Of a DNA stretch of 64,000 nucleotides, positions 1 to 9,568 are shown in pieces. The notes under the pieces were generated by a model. That model saw only the letters and a list, made by a program, of their open reading frames with translations. It was not told where the DNA came from and did no database searches. This stretch comes from Iodobacter ciconiae. GTDB lineage: Bacteria > Pseudomonadota > Gammaproteobacteria > Burkholderiales > Chitinibacteraceae. The first letter of the stretch is position 1. Each line of letters starts with the position of its first letter. Where the stretch lies: NCBI RefSeq assembly GCF_003952345.1, contig NZ_CP034433.1, positions 1,860,001 to 1,924,000 of the forward strand, read 5' to 3'. A program made the translations under genes and the position numbers.

Positions 1-27
1 TGGAATGGAAATTTAGAGGTATGGCAT

Positions 28-1872
28 ATGCGTATTAAGGAAGGTTTCCGCCAAACGTCAATTTTGCAGTTTATTACCCGTGCATTATTACTGATGGTTC
101 TGCCTGCATTTCTGGCTTTTTTTATGAGCTGGAGCACAGTAGTGCGCTCAACAGGCGAAGGCACCGTAATCAATCTGGCAGGCTCCTTGCGTAAGCAGGT
201 TTATTTGATTGTTGCCACTCACGAATCCCCTCCCGCCCCCCCGCCAGCCAGCCATCCTCAACTGCAAACAGTGATTAACGAGTTTGAGCACCGCCTCTAT
301 CACCCGACATTACTCAATAACCTACCCAATCAGGCAAATGATCCGATACGGGCGCACTACGACCATATGGAAACAACCTGGCGGACAGAAATCAAAAAAG
401 AGCTATCTCAACTTAAAAAAAATCACGATGGCAGCCTGCTGCCAAAAGCAATTCACTTTGTTTCTTTAATTGATGCCTATGTAGAGGCCATTGAAGCCAG
501 GCACGAAACGCGCCTGCTCTGGCTGGGACGTATCCAATGGATTAGTTTAGGTATTATGGTTCTGGTGCTTATTGGAACTTTACGCTGGCTGTCGCAACAC
601 GTCACACAACCACTTATTGCCATGGTTCACACCACCAGTAAAATTAAAAGCGGTGATTTAAACGTACGTGCGCCGGAAGACGGCGCGGGCGAAATCACTT
701 TACTAGGGCAAGCCATCAACCACATGGTGGCTGAATTAGCCCGTGGCATTGGTGAGTTAGAATCTCGTGTCAGTGAAAAAACCAGGGCTTTATCACAAAA
801 TCAGCGCAGCCTGGAGCTACTCTATCGTATTAAGCAGCGCCTGTCTGATCAAGAGCCTGATCAGAACACTTTTGACCAGGTATTAAGTGATTTAGGCAGC
901 GTGATCGAGCTGGAACACGCAGCCATTTGCATCACTGAAACCGAACAGGCTCCACTGGCATTTCGCTTTGCCGTCATCACCAATAAACCAAGCAAGTATT
1001 GCGATCAAAAAGCCTGTGCTTCTTGCAGCCAAGCCGCAAATACACCGACCCAGACCACTGATTACCCGGTATTTCAACTCAGTGACGGACGAAAGAACTA
1101 CGGCATAATGCCAATTCAACTCAAGCCCTCACAAAAACTAGCTGACTGGCAGCGGCAATTACTTGAGGCGGTAGCGCGCCAGATCGGTACTGCATTGGCC
1201 AATGCCAAACGTAAGCAGGCTCTGCATCGTTTAGCACTGCACGAAGAGCGCTCGGTCATTGCCAGAGAGCTTCACGATTCATTGGCGCAATCTCTGTCTT
1301 ACTTAAAGATCCAAGTAATGCGCTTACAAACCGAATTTCCTGAAGCAGCCCGCAGCGACACAGCCCAGGCCGTACTCACAGAATTGCGCCAGGGCCTGAA
1401 TGATGCTTACCGCCAGCTGCGCGAATTGCTCAATACTTTTCGCCTGCAAATGCACGAGCGCGGGCTCACCGAAGCGCTGGAACAAACTGTGCACGAATTT
1501 GCAGAGCGCGCAGCCCATCCGGTATTTTTGGAAAACCACCTGATGGGTGTCGAGCTGAGCGCACATGAAGAAATCCACATTTTACAAATTGTGCGCGAGG
1601 CACTCGCCAACATCGAACGCCACGCCCATGCACAGCATGCCTGGGTCACCCTGATCTGGTCAGAGCAAACCGTCCTGGTAACAATCAGAGATGACGGGCT
1701 GGGTATCAATGATCATCCTGAAAAAAAGCAGCACTACGGATTAAGCATCATGCGCGACCGCGCCAACAGCCTGCAGGGAGAGCTCAGCATCGCCCGCCAT
1801 TTCCCAAACGGCACCATCGTTTCCTTACAATTCACCCCCAATAGCCCTGTTGCAGAAGGATACACGTCATGA
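28..1872 (+). CDS. narX: NarX-type nitrate/nitrite sensor histidine kinase
   Basis: Inner-membrane sensor kinase of 614 residues that would phosphorylate the NarL-type regulator encoded next to it. Seen: TM helix at about residues 15-35, a periplasmic segment starting with a P-box-like motif (NLAGSLRKQ, near residue 50) as in nitrate-binding NarX/NarQ, second TM at about 167-187, HAMP domain, a GAF-like middle containing a cysteine cluster (CDQKACASC), a HisKA_3 dimerisation motif ARELHDSLAQS with His416 as likely phosphoacceptor, and a C-terminal HATPase (DDGLGI; YGLSIMRDRA). The ATG at 28 has AGAGGT eight bases upstream; the ATG at 21 is out of frame. The gene overlaps the regulator by 4 bp (ATGA). 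The sensory ligand is inferred from the P-box only. Confidence 0.9.
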   Translation: MRIKEGFRQTSILQFITRALLLMVLPAFLAFFMSWSTVVRSTGEGTVINLAGSLRKQVYLIVATHESPPAPPPASHPQLQTVINEFEHRLYHPTLLNNLPNQANDPIRAHYDHMETTWRTEIKKELSQLKKNHDGSLLPKAIHFVSLIDAYVEAIEARHETRLLWLGRIQWISLGIMVLVLIGTLRWLSQHVTQPLIAMVHTTSKIKSGDLNVRAPEDGAGEITLLGQAINHMVAELARGIGELESRVSEKTRALSQNQRSLELLYRIKQRLSDQEPDQNTFDQVLSDLGSVIELEHAAICITETEQAPLAFRFAVITNKPSKYCDQKACASCSQAANTPTQTTDYPVFQLSDGRKNYGIMPIQLKPSQKLADWQRQLLEAVARQIGTALANAKRKQALHRLALHEERSVIARELHDSLAQSLSYLKIQVMRLQTEFPEAARSDTAQAVLTELRQGLNDAYRQLRELLNTFRLQMHERGLTEALEQTVHEFAERAAHPVFLENHLMGVELSAHEEIHILQIVREALANIERHAHAQHAWVTLIWSEQTVLVTIRDDGLGINDHPEKKQHYGLSIMRDRANSLQGELSIARHFPNGTIVSLQFTPNSPVAEGYTS

Positions 1873-2522
1873 GCAACACATATACCGTCGTTGTTATCGA
1901 TGATCACCCTTTATTTCGTAAGGGTGTCATTCAGCTTCTGGCCCTGGATGCACGATTTAATGTCGTTGGCGAAGCAGCCAGCGGAGCAGAGGGCCTTGTT
2001 GTGGTTGAAGCAAAAAATCCCGATTTAGTTATTCTGGATTTAAACATGAAAGATATGGACGGCATTGCCACGCTGCGCGCCATAAAAGAGCTGGATCTGG
2101 ATTCCCGTGTCGTGATGCTCACGGTGTCCGACCAATCCTCCGATTTGGTAGCAGCAGTGCGGGGAGGCGCCGATGGTTACTTGCTAAAAGACATGGAGCC
2201 GGAAGAAATCATCAGTAGTCTTGCCGAAGCCCTGGACGGACAAATGGCCATACCGGAGCGCCTGGGCAGAGTACTTGCTCTGGCCATGCGGGAAGACGAT
2301 GGCAGTGAGCGTAACGCCATGATGGCATCCCTAACCGAGCGGGAAAGAGAAATACTCGCTTGCCTGGCTAACGGGTTATCCAACAAATTAGTTGGCAGAG
2401 AGCTGGGCATTGCAGAAGGCACGGTAAAAGTGCACGTTAAAAGCCTGCTCAGAAAATTAAACTTCCGCTCCAGGCTAGAAGCCGCCATCTGGGCAGTGGA
2501 ACAAGGGATAAAGCTGGGGTAG
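1869..2522 (+). CDS. narL: NarL-family response regulator
   Basis: DNA-binding response regulator of 217 residues, partner of the upstream NarX-type kinase. Receiver domain at residues 5-120 with acidic pair D11/D12, phosphoacceptor D57 (VILDLN) and the conserved lysine in YLLKDM. The C-terminal LuxR-type HTH at about 150-210 has the usual LTEREREIL start and GTVKVHVKSLLRKL recognition region. It is translationally coupled to the kinase by a 4-bp overlap. By family it would control nitrate and anaerobic respiration genes. The neighbouring moaA (molybdopterin) and ccm (cytochrome c) genes fit that role, though no NarL heptamer was verified. A palindromic repeat separates it from the convergent moaA. 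Confidence 0.9.
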   Translation: MSNTYTVVVIDDHPLFRKGVIQLLALDARFNVVGEAASGAEGLVVVEAKNPDLVILDLNMKDMDGIATLRAIKELDLDSRVVMLTVSDQSSDLVAAVRGGADGYLLKDMEPEEIISSLAEALDGQMAIPERLGRVLALAMREDDGSERNAMMASLTEREREILACLANGLSNKLVGRELGIAEGTVKVHVKSLLRKLNFRSRLEAAIWAVEQGIKLG

Positions 2523-2530
2523 CTCGTATT

Positions 2531-2646
2531 AAAAAAAACTCTGCAGACACAGAGTCAAGTAAGAACACAGAGAAAAGCAAACAGCACTTAGGCTTCTCTG
2601 TGGGCTCTGTGTTCTCCCCACCCTTTGTGTTTACAGAGTTTTTAAA
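2531..2646. repeat. CACAGAG-type imperfect palindrome, copy A
   Basis: The outer arms AAAACTCTGCAGACACAGAG and CTTTGTGTTTACAGAGTTTT are near-complementary, and inner arms AACACAGAG / CTCTGTGTT lie within. The repeat fills the space between the convergent narL and moaA stops and could act as a two-way terminator. Related copies occur at about 7207, 9374, 10133 and 11617. Confidence 0.75.
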
Positions 2647-2649
2647 GAT

Positions 2650-3648
2650 TCAGCCGCCCGTTTGTGACATAAAGCGGATGATTTTACCGGGTTGTTCTTT
2701 AAATTCGTGGCGTTCCGGTTTTAGCTCGATGGCGGTTTTGAGTGCGGTTAAAATCTCTGCATCGCTTGCCCCCCCCCTTAGCAGCGGTGCAAATTCAAAT
2801 TTTTCTTCCTGCCCCAGACACATGTATAAAGTGCCATCCACGGCCAGCCTGACGCGATTACAGGAGGCACAGAAATGTTGCGAAATTGGGGTAATAAAAC
2901 CCACCCGCCCGCTACCGTCTGCCGTTTGCCAGTAACGCGCCGGCCCGCCACCCAGCTCGGCCACTTCGGGAATCAGGCCAAACTGGGCAACCAGCTGCTC
3001 ACGAACTGGGTTTAAATCCAGATATTGCGCATTGCGACCGGTACTGCCCATGGGCATGGCTTCAATCAGACGCAAAATAAACCCGTTTTCCAGGCAAAAA
3101 GCCACCATACGGTTAATTTCGTGCTCGTTCACGCCGCGCATGGCAACCATATTAAGCTTGATCGGATCAAAGCCCGCCGCTTTGCCTGCCATAATTCCAG
3201 CCATAATGGCATCAAAACTATCCCGGCCGGTAATCGTATTAACACAGCCCTTATCCAGTGAATCCAAACTGACATTAATGCGCTTCACCCCGGCAGCTTT
3301 CAGCGCTACCGCGTGTTTTACCAATTGCGTTGCATTGGTAGAGAGCGATAGATCTTCCACCCCCGGCAGCGCCGACAAACGAGCGGCCAGCTCAGGTAAA
3401 TTGTGCCGTAGTAAAGGCTCGCCCCCCGTAAGGCGCACACGCGAAACACCAGCCTGAGCAAAGAGACCAACTAAGCGCGTCATTTCATCAAAGCTCAGCC
3501 AGTTTGTAGGCTCTTCATAACCACTAAAACCTTTAGGCAGGCAGTAATTACAGCGCAAATCACAACGATCCGTTACCGATAAGCGTAAATAACGAATAGC
3601 GCGGCCAAAGCGATCTTGTAAGGGAGCAATCGGAGAGGCAAACATCAA
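2650..3648 (-). CDS. moaA: GTP 3',8-cyclase MoaA
   Basis: Radical-SAM enzyme of 332 residues catalysing the first step of molybdenum cofactor synthesis (GTP to 3',8-cyclo-GTP, then cPMP with MoaC). Seen: the N-terminal CX3CX2C cluster motif CDLRCNYC, the SAM-binding GGEPLL motif, the C-terminal second Fe-S motif CASCNRVRL plus a further Cys (YMCLG), and the family's C-terminal Gly-Gly end (QTGG). Length is normal. The start ATG at 3648 has AAGGAAGCTTG just upstream. It is divergent from ccmA and convergent with narL. Linkage to narXL fits supply of cofactor for nitrate reductase. Confidence 0.95.
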   Translation of the reverse strand: MMFASPIAPLQDRFGRAIRYLRLSVTDRCDLRCNYCLPKGFSGYEEPTNWLSFDEMTRLVGLFAQAGVSRVRLTGGEPLLRHNLPELAARLSALPGVEDLSLSTNATQLVKHAVALKAAGVKRINVSLDSLDKGCVNTITGRDSFDAIMAGIMAGKAAGFDPIKLNMVAMRGVNEHEINRMVAFCLENGFILRLIEAMPMGSTGRNAQYLDLNPVREQLVAQFGLIPEVAELGGGPARYWQTADGSGRVGFITPISQHFCASCNRVRLAVDGTLYMCLGQEEKFEFAPLLRGGASDAEILTALKTAIELKPERHEFKEQPGKIIRFMSQTGG

Positions 3649-3992
3649 GCTTCCTTAAAACGGGAGGGAGAGCATTAATCAATAAGACCCATCATTAGTC
3701 GCACCATATAGCGATTTGTGATAATTCAGCAATGCGCATTTGTAATGCCGCCAGAATACAAAGTATTATAGGGTTTACTTTGCCCGCACAGGTAGCGCAT
3801 AACGCGGCCAGCTTGCGGATCAGCACACAAACATAGACTCGCCCGGCTCCTGAACAATAGCCCAATCACCCTTTATCGCCCCATACTATAACGCCAAGCC
3901 TATGAATGAGTCCGTTGCATTTAGGGCTACCTCTTCTGAGATAGATCCAAATACCTATCAGTAAAAAAACTCAAATCCGTATACTGCCCACC
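3649..3992. promoter_or_regulatory. Divergent intergenic region moaA / ccmA
   Basis: 344 bp between divergent genes. It should hold the promoters of moaA and of the ccm operon. No convincing FNR or NarL site, riboswitch or RNA gene was recognised by eye. Confidence 0.4.
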
Positions 3993-4622
3993 ATGCTTTC
4001 TGTGTCCAAACTTTCAGCTCAGCGCGCTGATCGCCTCCTTTTTAGCGGTTTATCATTTGCCCTCCATGCGGGGCAATGCCTGCATTTGCGCGGCGCAAAC
4101 GGTGCAGGCAAAACGACACTGCTTAAAATACTGGCAGGATTGAGCACAGCGCAAGATGGCGAAATCAGCTGGCAAGGCCGGCCTTTGGCAAAATGGGGAG
4201 ATGATTACTACGGGATGCTGCATTATCTGGGCCATAAAGATGGCTTAAAAGATTTACTCAGCCCGCTGGCTAATTTACGCATTGCAGCTGATCTGTCAGG
4301 ACAAGCATTAAGCGAAGCCGCTGCACTAAAAACACTGGCCCAGGCTGGCCTCATCCGCCAGAGCGATCTGGCCGTGCGCGTCCTATCGCAGGGACAGAAA
4401 AAACGCGCGGCCTTAGCAAGGTTACTGGCAATAAGCCGCCCGCTCTGGCTACTGGATGAGCCTTTTGTAGCACTTGATCAAGCGGCACAAAAACAATTGG
4501 GCGAATGGATCTCCCGGCACAATCATGATGGCGGCATTGTTATTCTGACTTCACATCAGGCCCTGCCTGACGCCATACAAAACGTCATCGAGCTAAATTT
4601 AAGTGCAGGCTGTTCAGTATGA
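3993..4622 (+). CDS. ccmA: Cytochrome c maturation ATPase CcmA
   Basis: ABC-type ATPase of the CcmABCD heme handling complex, which releases holo-CcmE from CcmC. The 209 residues include Walker A GANGAGKTT, the signature LSQGQKKRAALARLL, Walker B LWLLDEP and a switch histidine in LTSHQ. Length matches the family. It is the first gene of the ccm operon and overlaps ccmB by 4 bp (ATGA). Confidence 0.95.
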   Translation: MLSVSKLSAQRADRLLFSGLSFALHAGQCLHLRGANGAGKTTLLKILAGLSTAQDGEISWQGRPLAKWGDDYYGMLHYLGHKDGLKDLLSPLANLRIAADLSGQALSEAAALKTLAQAGLIRQSDLAVRVLSQGQKKRAALARLLAISRPLWLLDEPFVALDQAAQKQLGEWISRHNHDGGIVILTSHQALPDAIQNVIELNLSAGCSV

Positions 4623-5293
4623 GTAGTGCACACTTTTTTGCCACTATTATCCGCCGCGATTTATTACTTGCCTGGCAACAGCGTGGCGATTTACTAGTAG
4701 GTGTGGTGTTCTTTGTTTTGGTAGCCTGTCTGTTTCCGCTCGCCATTGGCCCCGAACCTAAGCTGCTCGCCCGCATCGGCCCCGGAGTGCTGTGGGTGGC
4801 GGCGATACTCGCCAATCTGCTGGCCCTGCCCCGGCTGTTTAATAATGACTGGCAAGATGGCAGCCTGGAGCAGCTTTTAATCACCCCCACCCCCGCCAGC
4901 GTGATGGTCGCAGGCAAGCTGACAGCACACTGGCTCACAACCGGCGTCCCGCTGACCCTGATCGCCCCCCTTTTAGGGATTCAATATGGTTTGGAAAATG
5001 ATACCCTACTGACTCTCATAGCAAGTTTGCTACTTGGCACACCTACACTTAGCGCCCTAGGCAGCATAGGTGCAGCACTCACTTTGGGTGTGCGTCAGGG
5101 GGAGATGCTTTTAGCTCTGCTGGTTTTACCGCTTTATGCGCCGGTATTGATTTTTGGCAGCGGCGCAGTCGCTGCAGTCGCTGGCGGATTATCTGGCATG
5201 GCCGAATTATCCCTGCTCGCAGCCATCCTCTGCGCCACCTTATTTTTAGCCCCCTGGCTGGCCGCAATGGCAGTAAAACTGGCGGTTGAATAA
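4619..5293 (+). CDS. ccmB: Heme exporter subunit CcmB
   Basis: Membrane partner of CcmA, 224 residues with about six hydrophobic helices. The N-terminal RRDLLLAWQQRGDLL region and the DWQDGSLEQLLITP segment are typical of CcmB. It starts inside the end of ccmA. The 65-bp gap to ccmC holds no further gene. Confidence 0.95.
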   Translation: MSSAHFFATIIRRDLLLAWQQRGDLLVGVVFFVLVACLFPLAIGPEPKLLARIGPGVLWVAAILANLLALPRLFNNDWQDGSLEQLLITPTPASVMVAGKLTAHWLTTGVPLTLIAPLLGIQYGLENDTLLTLIASLLLGTPTLSALGSIGAALTLGVRQGEMLLALLVLPLYAPVLIFGSGAVAAVAGGLSGMAELSLLAAILCATLFLAPWLAAMAVKLAVE

Positions 5294-5358
5294 ATGCATA
5301 TGTTTCGTCCACCCACACTAAACACACAAGACCCTATAAAGAAGCACTCAGGAACACC

Positions 5359-6123
5359 ATGAAACCACCCCACAGCCCGCGCTGGCTGAATCTATTTTCT
5401 TTCGCCTCTCCCATGCAGTTTTACCCGCTGGCAGGACGGCTGATTCCGCTGTTTATGGCTCTGGCCATACTGCTCTGCGCTGCAGGGTTTTGGATCGGCT
5501 TTGCGATTGCCCCCGGCGACGCTCAGCAAGGTGAAGGCTACCGGATTATTTTTCTGCATGTGCCCACCAGCTGGATGGCGATGTTTATTTACGTCGTGAT
5601 GGCTTTCTGGTCGGTAATGCATCTGATTCTACGCACCCGGCTATCTGCCATGATGGCACAAGCGCTAGCCCCGACAGGCGCGCTGATGGCGTTTTTATCG
5701 CTATTCACGGGTGCCCTTTGGGGCAAACCCATGTGGGGAACCTGGTGGGTTTGGGATGCCCGGCTCACTTCCATGCTGCTATTATTTTTTCTGTACCTGG
5801 GCTTTATCGCCCTTACCCGCAGCATTGACGAACCTGATCGCGCCGACAAAGCTGGCTCGGTGCTGGCAATTGTCGGCGTATTTAATGTGCCGGTGATTTA
5901 TTTCTCGGTCAAATGGTGGAATACCCTGCACCAGGGCGCATCGATCTCAATGGAAAAAGGCAGCAGCATGGCCAGTACCATGCTGGTTGCCATGCTGTTG
6001 ATGTCGCTGGCCGCATGGATGTACAGCATCGCCAGCTGTCTATCCCGTGTTCGCACACTCATTTTGCAGCGCGAAGGCTATACCCGCTGGGTAAAAGAGC
6101 GCATCGCACAGGGAGAAAAATAA
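5359..6123 (+). CDS. ccmC: Heme transporter/ligase CcmC
   Basis: Inner-membrane protein that loads heme onto CcmE. It has 254 residues, six predicted helices and the tryptophan-rich heme-handling motif WGTWWVWDARLT, flanked by histidines in FLHVPTSW and NTLHQG as in the family. Start ATG at 5359 follows AGGAACACC. The stop codon overlaps the ccmD start (TAATG), so the two are translationally coupled. Confidence 0.95.
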   Translation: MKPPHSPRWLNLFSFASPMQFYPLAGRLIPLFMALAILLCAAGFWIGFAIAPGDAQQGEGYRIIFLHVPTSWMAMFIYVVMAFWSVMHLILRTRLSAMMAQALAPTGALMAFLSLFTGALWGKPMWGTWWVWDARLTSMLLLFFLYLGFIALTRSIDEPDRADKAGSVLAIVGVFNVPVIYFSVKWWNTLHQGASISMEKGSSMASTMLVAMLLMSLAAWMYSIASCLSRVRTLILQREGYTRWVKERIAQGEK

Positions 6124-6329
6124 TGTTCTCAACCCTCTACTGGGCCAACTTCAGTGATTTTATCCATATGGGCGGCTATGGCCTGTATGTATGGGGCTCT
6201 CTCATCGCCTGTGTTTTAGTGCTGGGCATGGAGTGCCTATTGATCAGGCAGCAACGCAAGCAAGTAATCCGGCATTTGAGAAGGATGGCTTTGGCGGAAG
6301 AAATTGGGGATGAGGGATATGAGCGTTGA
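6123..6329 (+). CDS. ccmD: Heme exporter small subunit CcmD
   Basis: Small single-TM protein of 68 residues completing the CcmABCD complex. Seen: N-terminal FIHMGGYGLYVWGS motif typical of CcmD, one TM segment, then a basic cytoplasmic tail (LLIRQQRKQVIRHLRR). It starts at ATG 6123 in the TAATG overlap with ccmC; longer reading of the same frame upstream is not needed. It is followed by a repeat-filled gap before ccmE. Confidence 0.9.
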   Translation: MFSTLYWANFSDFIHMGGYGLYVWGSLIACVLVLGMECLLIRQQRKQVIRHLRRMALAEEIGDEGYER

Positions 6330-6337
6330 TCGCATTC

Positions 6338-6358
6338 GTAGGGCGGGTGCAACCCGCC
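6338..6358. repeat. GTAG-type REP hairpin
   Basis: The tetranucleotide GTAG (6338-6341) is directly followed by the short perfect palindrome GGCGGGT-gca-ACCCGCC. This is the layout of REP elements that are mobilised by RAYT (TnpA-REP) transposases. No RAYT gene is present in this window. Confidence 0.6.
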
Positions 6359-6764
6359 GCGCTCATTACCCTTCACATTGGCGAAGTTCACCCCATGCGT
6401 GCTAAGCAAAGTCAAAAAGACCTTTTTAGTGCCTTCGGCACATTGATTTTGGTGCGGGCGTCCCGCTGGACCTTCCTTTCTTGCGCGGCCAAGAAACGAA
6501 GCCAAAGAAGGCCGCCCCAGCGTCTGCGCCCCGCTGCGCGGGGTTCCCTCTCTGCGGACAATCGACATGGCGTCGATTCAACTCGCTTCGCTCAAACACG
6601 AATCGACGACTACCCCATGCCGCTTGTTCCTCGATCGGCTGGACTAAGGGGGCACCCAAAAAGCCCATGCGCTAATAGCGCGGCAATCTCCACCATTTAT
6701 GCGCGCACTACAGCAAAACGATCAATGCAATGCATGGCTTTTTATCATTTAGTAGGAGAACCCC
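6359..6764. repeat. GC-rich dispersed-repeat-like intergenic block
   Basis: About 400 bp between ccmD and ccmE, open in several frames on both strands and with none recognisable as a real gene. Short GC hairpins occur (GCCCCGCTGCGCGGGG near 6530; TTCGGCA repeats). The arginine/serine-rich translations resemble the dispersed intergenic sequences often miscalled as hypothetical proteins in proteobacterial genomes. This is an inference from recall. A ribosome site GTAGGAG just before ccmE lies at its right edge. Confidence 0.45.
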
Positions 6765-7208
6765 ATGTCCCCCAGACGTAAGCGTATTTTTTGGATAGCG
6801 GGTGCTTTAATCACGCTGGCTTTGGTCACTTTTTTTGTTGTGAATGCTTTTCGCCAGAATCTGGTTTTTTTCTATTCACCAACGCAAATCATCAATGGTG
6901 AAGCGCCGCATGGCCGGGCTTTCAGGCTGGGCGGGATGGTGGTGGATAAGAGCCTGATCCGCGCAGGCGATGGCGTCAGCATTCGCTTTACCGTGACCGA
7001 CACCGATAAAAATATCCCGGTGCAATTTCGTGGCTTGCTGCCGGATTTATTTAAAGAAGGCAAAGGCGTAGTGGCAGAAGGCAGCTGGGAAAACGGCATT
7101 TTCACCGCCACCGAAGTGCTCGCCAAACACGACGAAAACTACATGCCCCCAGAAGCGCAGGATGCAGTCAACAAAGCACATCAGAAAGCAGCAGATAAAA
7201 AGACATAA
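6765..7208 (+). CDS. ccmE: Heme chaperone CcmE
   Basis: Periplasmic heme chaperone of 147 residues anchored by one N-terminal TM helix (residues about 9-27). Heme is bound covalently through the conserved histidine, here H122 in [11 protein letters not shown], with the nearby tyrosine also conserved. The C-terminal tail is charged and flexible. It has a good ribosome site (AGGAG at 6752). The gene is separated from ccmD by a repeat-rich gap and from ccmF by another palindrome. Confidence 0.95.
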   Translation: MSPRRKRIFWIAGALITLALVTFFVVNAFRQNLVFFYSPTQIINGEAPHGRAFRLGGMVVDKSLIRAGDGVSIRFTVTDTDKNIPVQFRGLLPDLFKEGKGVVAEGSWENGIFTATEVLAKHDENYMPPEAQDAVNKAHQKAADKKT

Positions 7209-7360
7209 AAAGTCTGCAAACGCAGAGCTACAGGGAGCACATAGAGTACACCGAGAAAAACAAAAAAAACGGGATTAAACGGCATTCAGCAGCGAAGAAT
7301 GCTTCTGTTTTCTACTGCGTACTCTGTGTTATTTATGCTCTCTGTGCCTACAGACCTTTT
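7207..7360. repeat. CACAGAG-type imperfect palindrome, copy B
   Basis: Left arm AAAAAGTCTGCAAACGCAGAG and right arm CTCTCTGTGCCTACAGACCTT can pair; inner CTCTGTG motifs are present near 7323. It fills the gap between ccmE and ccmF and belongs to the same family as the copies at 2531, 9374 and 10133. Confidence 0.7.
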
Positions 7361-7401
7361 GCCCTTAATGACTCATGCTCAGCTTTACTACAGGAAAAAC
7401 A

Positions 7402-9377
7402 ATGATTGGTGAACTCGGTACTTTCACGCTGATTCTGGCGCTACTGGTAGCGCTGGTGCAAGGCACGCTGGGAATTTGGGGCGGGGTGCGGCAGTGGCTA
7501 CCCGCCATGCGCGTCGCCAGGCCCGCCGCACTATTGCAATTAGCACTCACCGCCAGCGCCTTTGCGCTGCTGGCCACGGCATTTTTGCAAGACGATTTTT
7601 CGATCCGCTATGTAGCACGTCAATCCAATAGCCTACTGCCGGTCTGGTTTAAATTTGCAGCAGTCTGGGGCGGGCATGAAGGATCTCTCCTGCTGTGGGT
7701 ACTGATGCTGGCAGGCTGGGGGCAGCAGTGGCGGTATTTGCCCGCAACTTACCCCTTATTGTGCAATCTTTAGTCAGCGGTGTGTTAGCCTGGGTGGGCA
7801 GCGGCCTGTATCTGTTTATTTTACTGACGTCCAGCCCCTTTATTCGCCAGCTTCCCGCGCCAAGCAATGGCGCAGATTTAAACCCGCTGTTGCAAGATTT
7901 AGGGCTGATTTTTCACCCGCCCTTACTTTATATGGGCTATGTCGGCTTTTCGGTCGCCTTCGCTTTTGCCGTAGCCGCGCTGATTTCCGGCCGGCTGGAT
8001 GCCAGCTGGGCGCGCTGGAGCCGCCCCTGGACCGCAGCCGCCTGGGTGTCACTGACGCTGGGCATTATGCTGGGCAGCGCCTGGGCTTATTACGAGCTGG
8101 GCTGGGGCGGCTGGTGGTTCTGGGATCCGGTAGAAAATGCTTCTTTTATGCCCTGGCTGGCGGGCACGGCGCTGATTCACTCCTTGGCGGTAGCCGAAAA
8201 ACGCAATGCCTTTAAACACTGGACGGTACTGCTGGCCATAGGCACCTTTTCGCTCTCGCTTTTAGGCACGTTTTTAGTGCGATCCGGCGTGCTGACTTCG
8301 GTGCACGCCTTTGCCACTGACCCGGCTCGCGGCTTGTTTATTCTGATTTTTCTCTGCCTCGTGATCGGCGCATCGCTGGCACTTTATGCCTGGCGCGCCC
8401 CATTACTGGAAGGCGGCGGTGCATTTAACTGGTGCTCGCGCGAAGCGCTGCTGCTTGCCAACAATGTGATTTTAGTGGTCGCCTGTGCCACGGTTTTTCT
8501 TGGCACACTTTATCCGCTACTGATCGACGCACTGGGTCAGGGCAAGCTGTCCGTTGGCCCGCCCTATTTCAACAGCGTGTTTATTCCGCTGATGATGCCA
8601 GCCCTCTTGCTGATGGGTTTAAGCGGCAGCGTACGCTGGAAAAACCAGGATGGTCACGGCCTGTGGCTAGCTTATTACGGACCGATGATTCTGGCGATCG
8701 TGGGCGGCATCTTGCTGCCACTTTGCTGGGGACAATGGAAATGGGGCGTAGCCGTCGCACTGGGTATCGCCCTTTGGGTAGCCATCACTTCGCTGCGTGA
8801 CTGGAGCCGTCGCTTAGTCAGCAACCGCCATAATGGCAATACATGGTGGCGGGCGCTGTGCAATGTGCCAGCGGCATTTTCCGGCATGCATATCGCCCAC
8901 TTCGGGATTGCGGTGTTTGTAGCGGGTGTAACCGTGGTATCGAGCTACGAGCGCGAAGATGATCTGCGTATGGCCTTTGGCGACACACATACGATTGCGG
9001 GCTTTAACCTTCGCTTTGACGCAGTGAAATCAACCCGTGCCAGTAATTATGCCGCGCTCACAGGGCAGCTCACCCTCAGCCAGAATGGCAAGGCCATCAG
9101 CGTCATGCAGCCTGAAAAACGCCAGTATTTCTCCAGCCAGATGCCGATGACCGAAGCGGCAATTCATCACACACCGGTCAAAGATATTTATGTCTCCCTT
9201 GGCGAGCCGCTGGGTGACAACCCGTTCACCGGTGACTGGCTGGTGCGTGTGCATTACAAGCCACTCGTTGGCTGGATCTGGTACGGCTGCCTGCTGATGG
9301 CGCTGGGCGGCGTAATCGCCCTGTCCGACCGCCGCTACCGGCAGCAACGCTTGACTGCTAAGAATGTAAAACCTTAA
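7402..9377 (+). pseudogene. ccmF: Heme lyase CcmF, split by a one-base frameshift
   Basis: CcmF is the core of the heme lyase that attaches heme to apocytochrome c. The 5' part, from ATG 7402 with AGGA upstream, encodes MIGELGTF through WGGHEGSLLLW to AGWG in one frame. The rest (AAVAVFARN, the WWFWDPVENASF tryptophan motif, and a C-terminal hydrophobic end) continues in the next frame to 9377. The switch point is the run of five G at 7718-7722; one more G would give AGWGAAVAVFARN and a full protein of about 658 residues. All other ccm genes look intact. The shift may therefore be an assembly or sequencing error, a recent mutation, or a site of slippage. Type III heme lyase motifs are otherwise complete. 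Confidence 0.85.
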
Positions 9378-9550
9378 ACCTGTAGACACGGAGAACACAG
9401 AGAAAAAATTCAAATGCACGAAAATTCAAAATGACTCAGGGCATTGGTTTTCTCCGCGTAACTCCGTGTTCCCTCTGCCTTCCGTAGTTCAAGATTTGGG
9501 TTTTTCAAAAACTGTATTTTCCCCATTCTCTGTGTCTACAGAACTTTTTT
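9374..9550. repeat. CACAGAG-type palindrome, copy C (compound)
   Basis: Left CCTGTAGACACGGAGAACA and right CTCTGTGTCTACAGA arms enclose a second pair (TTTTCTCCGCGTAACTCCGTG). It occupies the whole ccmF-ccmG gap. It is longer than the other copies, as if two units had fused. Confidence 0.7.
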
Positions 9551-9568
9551 GTAGCTTAGGAAAGTTTA

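Noticed and set aside
6326..6781. A 151-residue plus-strand frame and overlapping minus-strand frames between ccmD and ccmE
   Set aside because: Open in many frames, Arg/Ser-rich, overlaps the true ccmE start; reads as GC-rich repeat rather than a gene.
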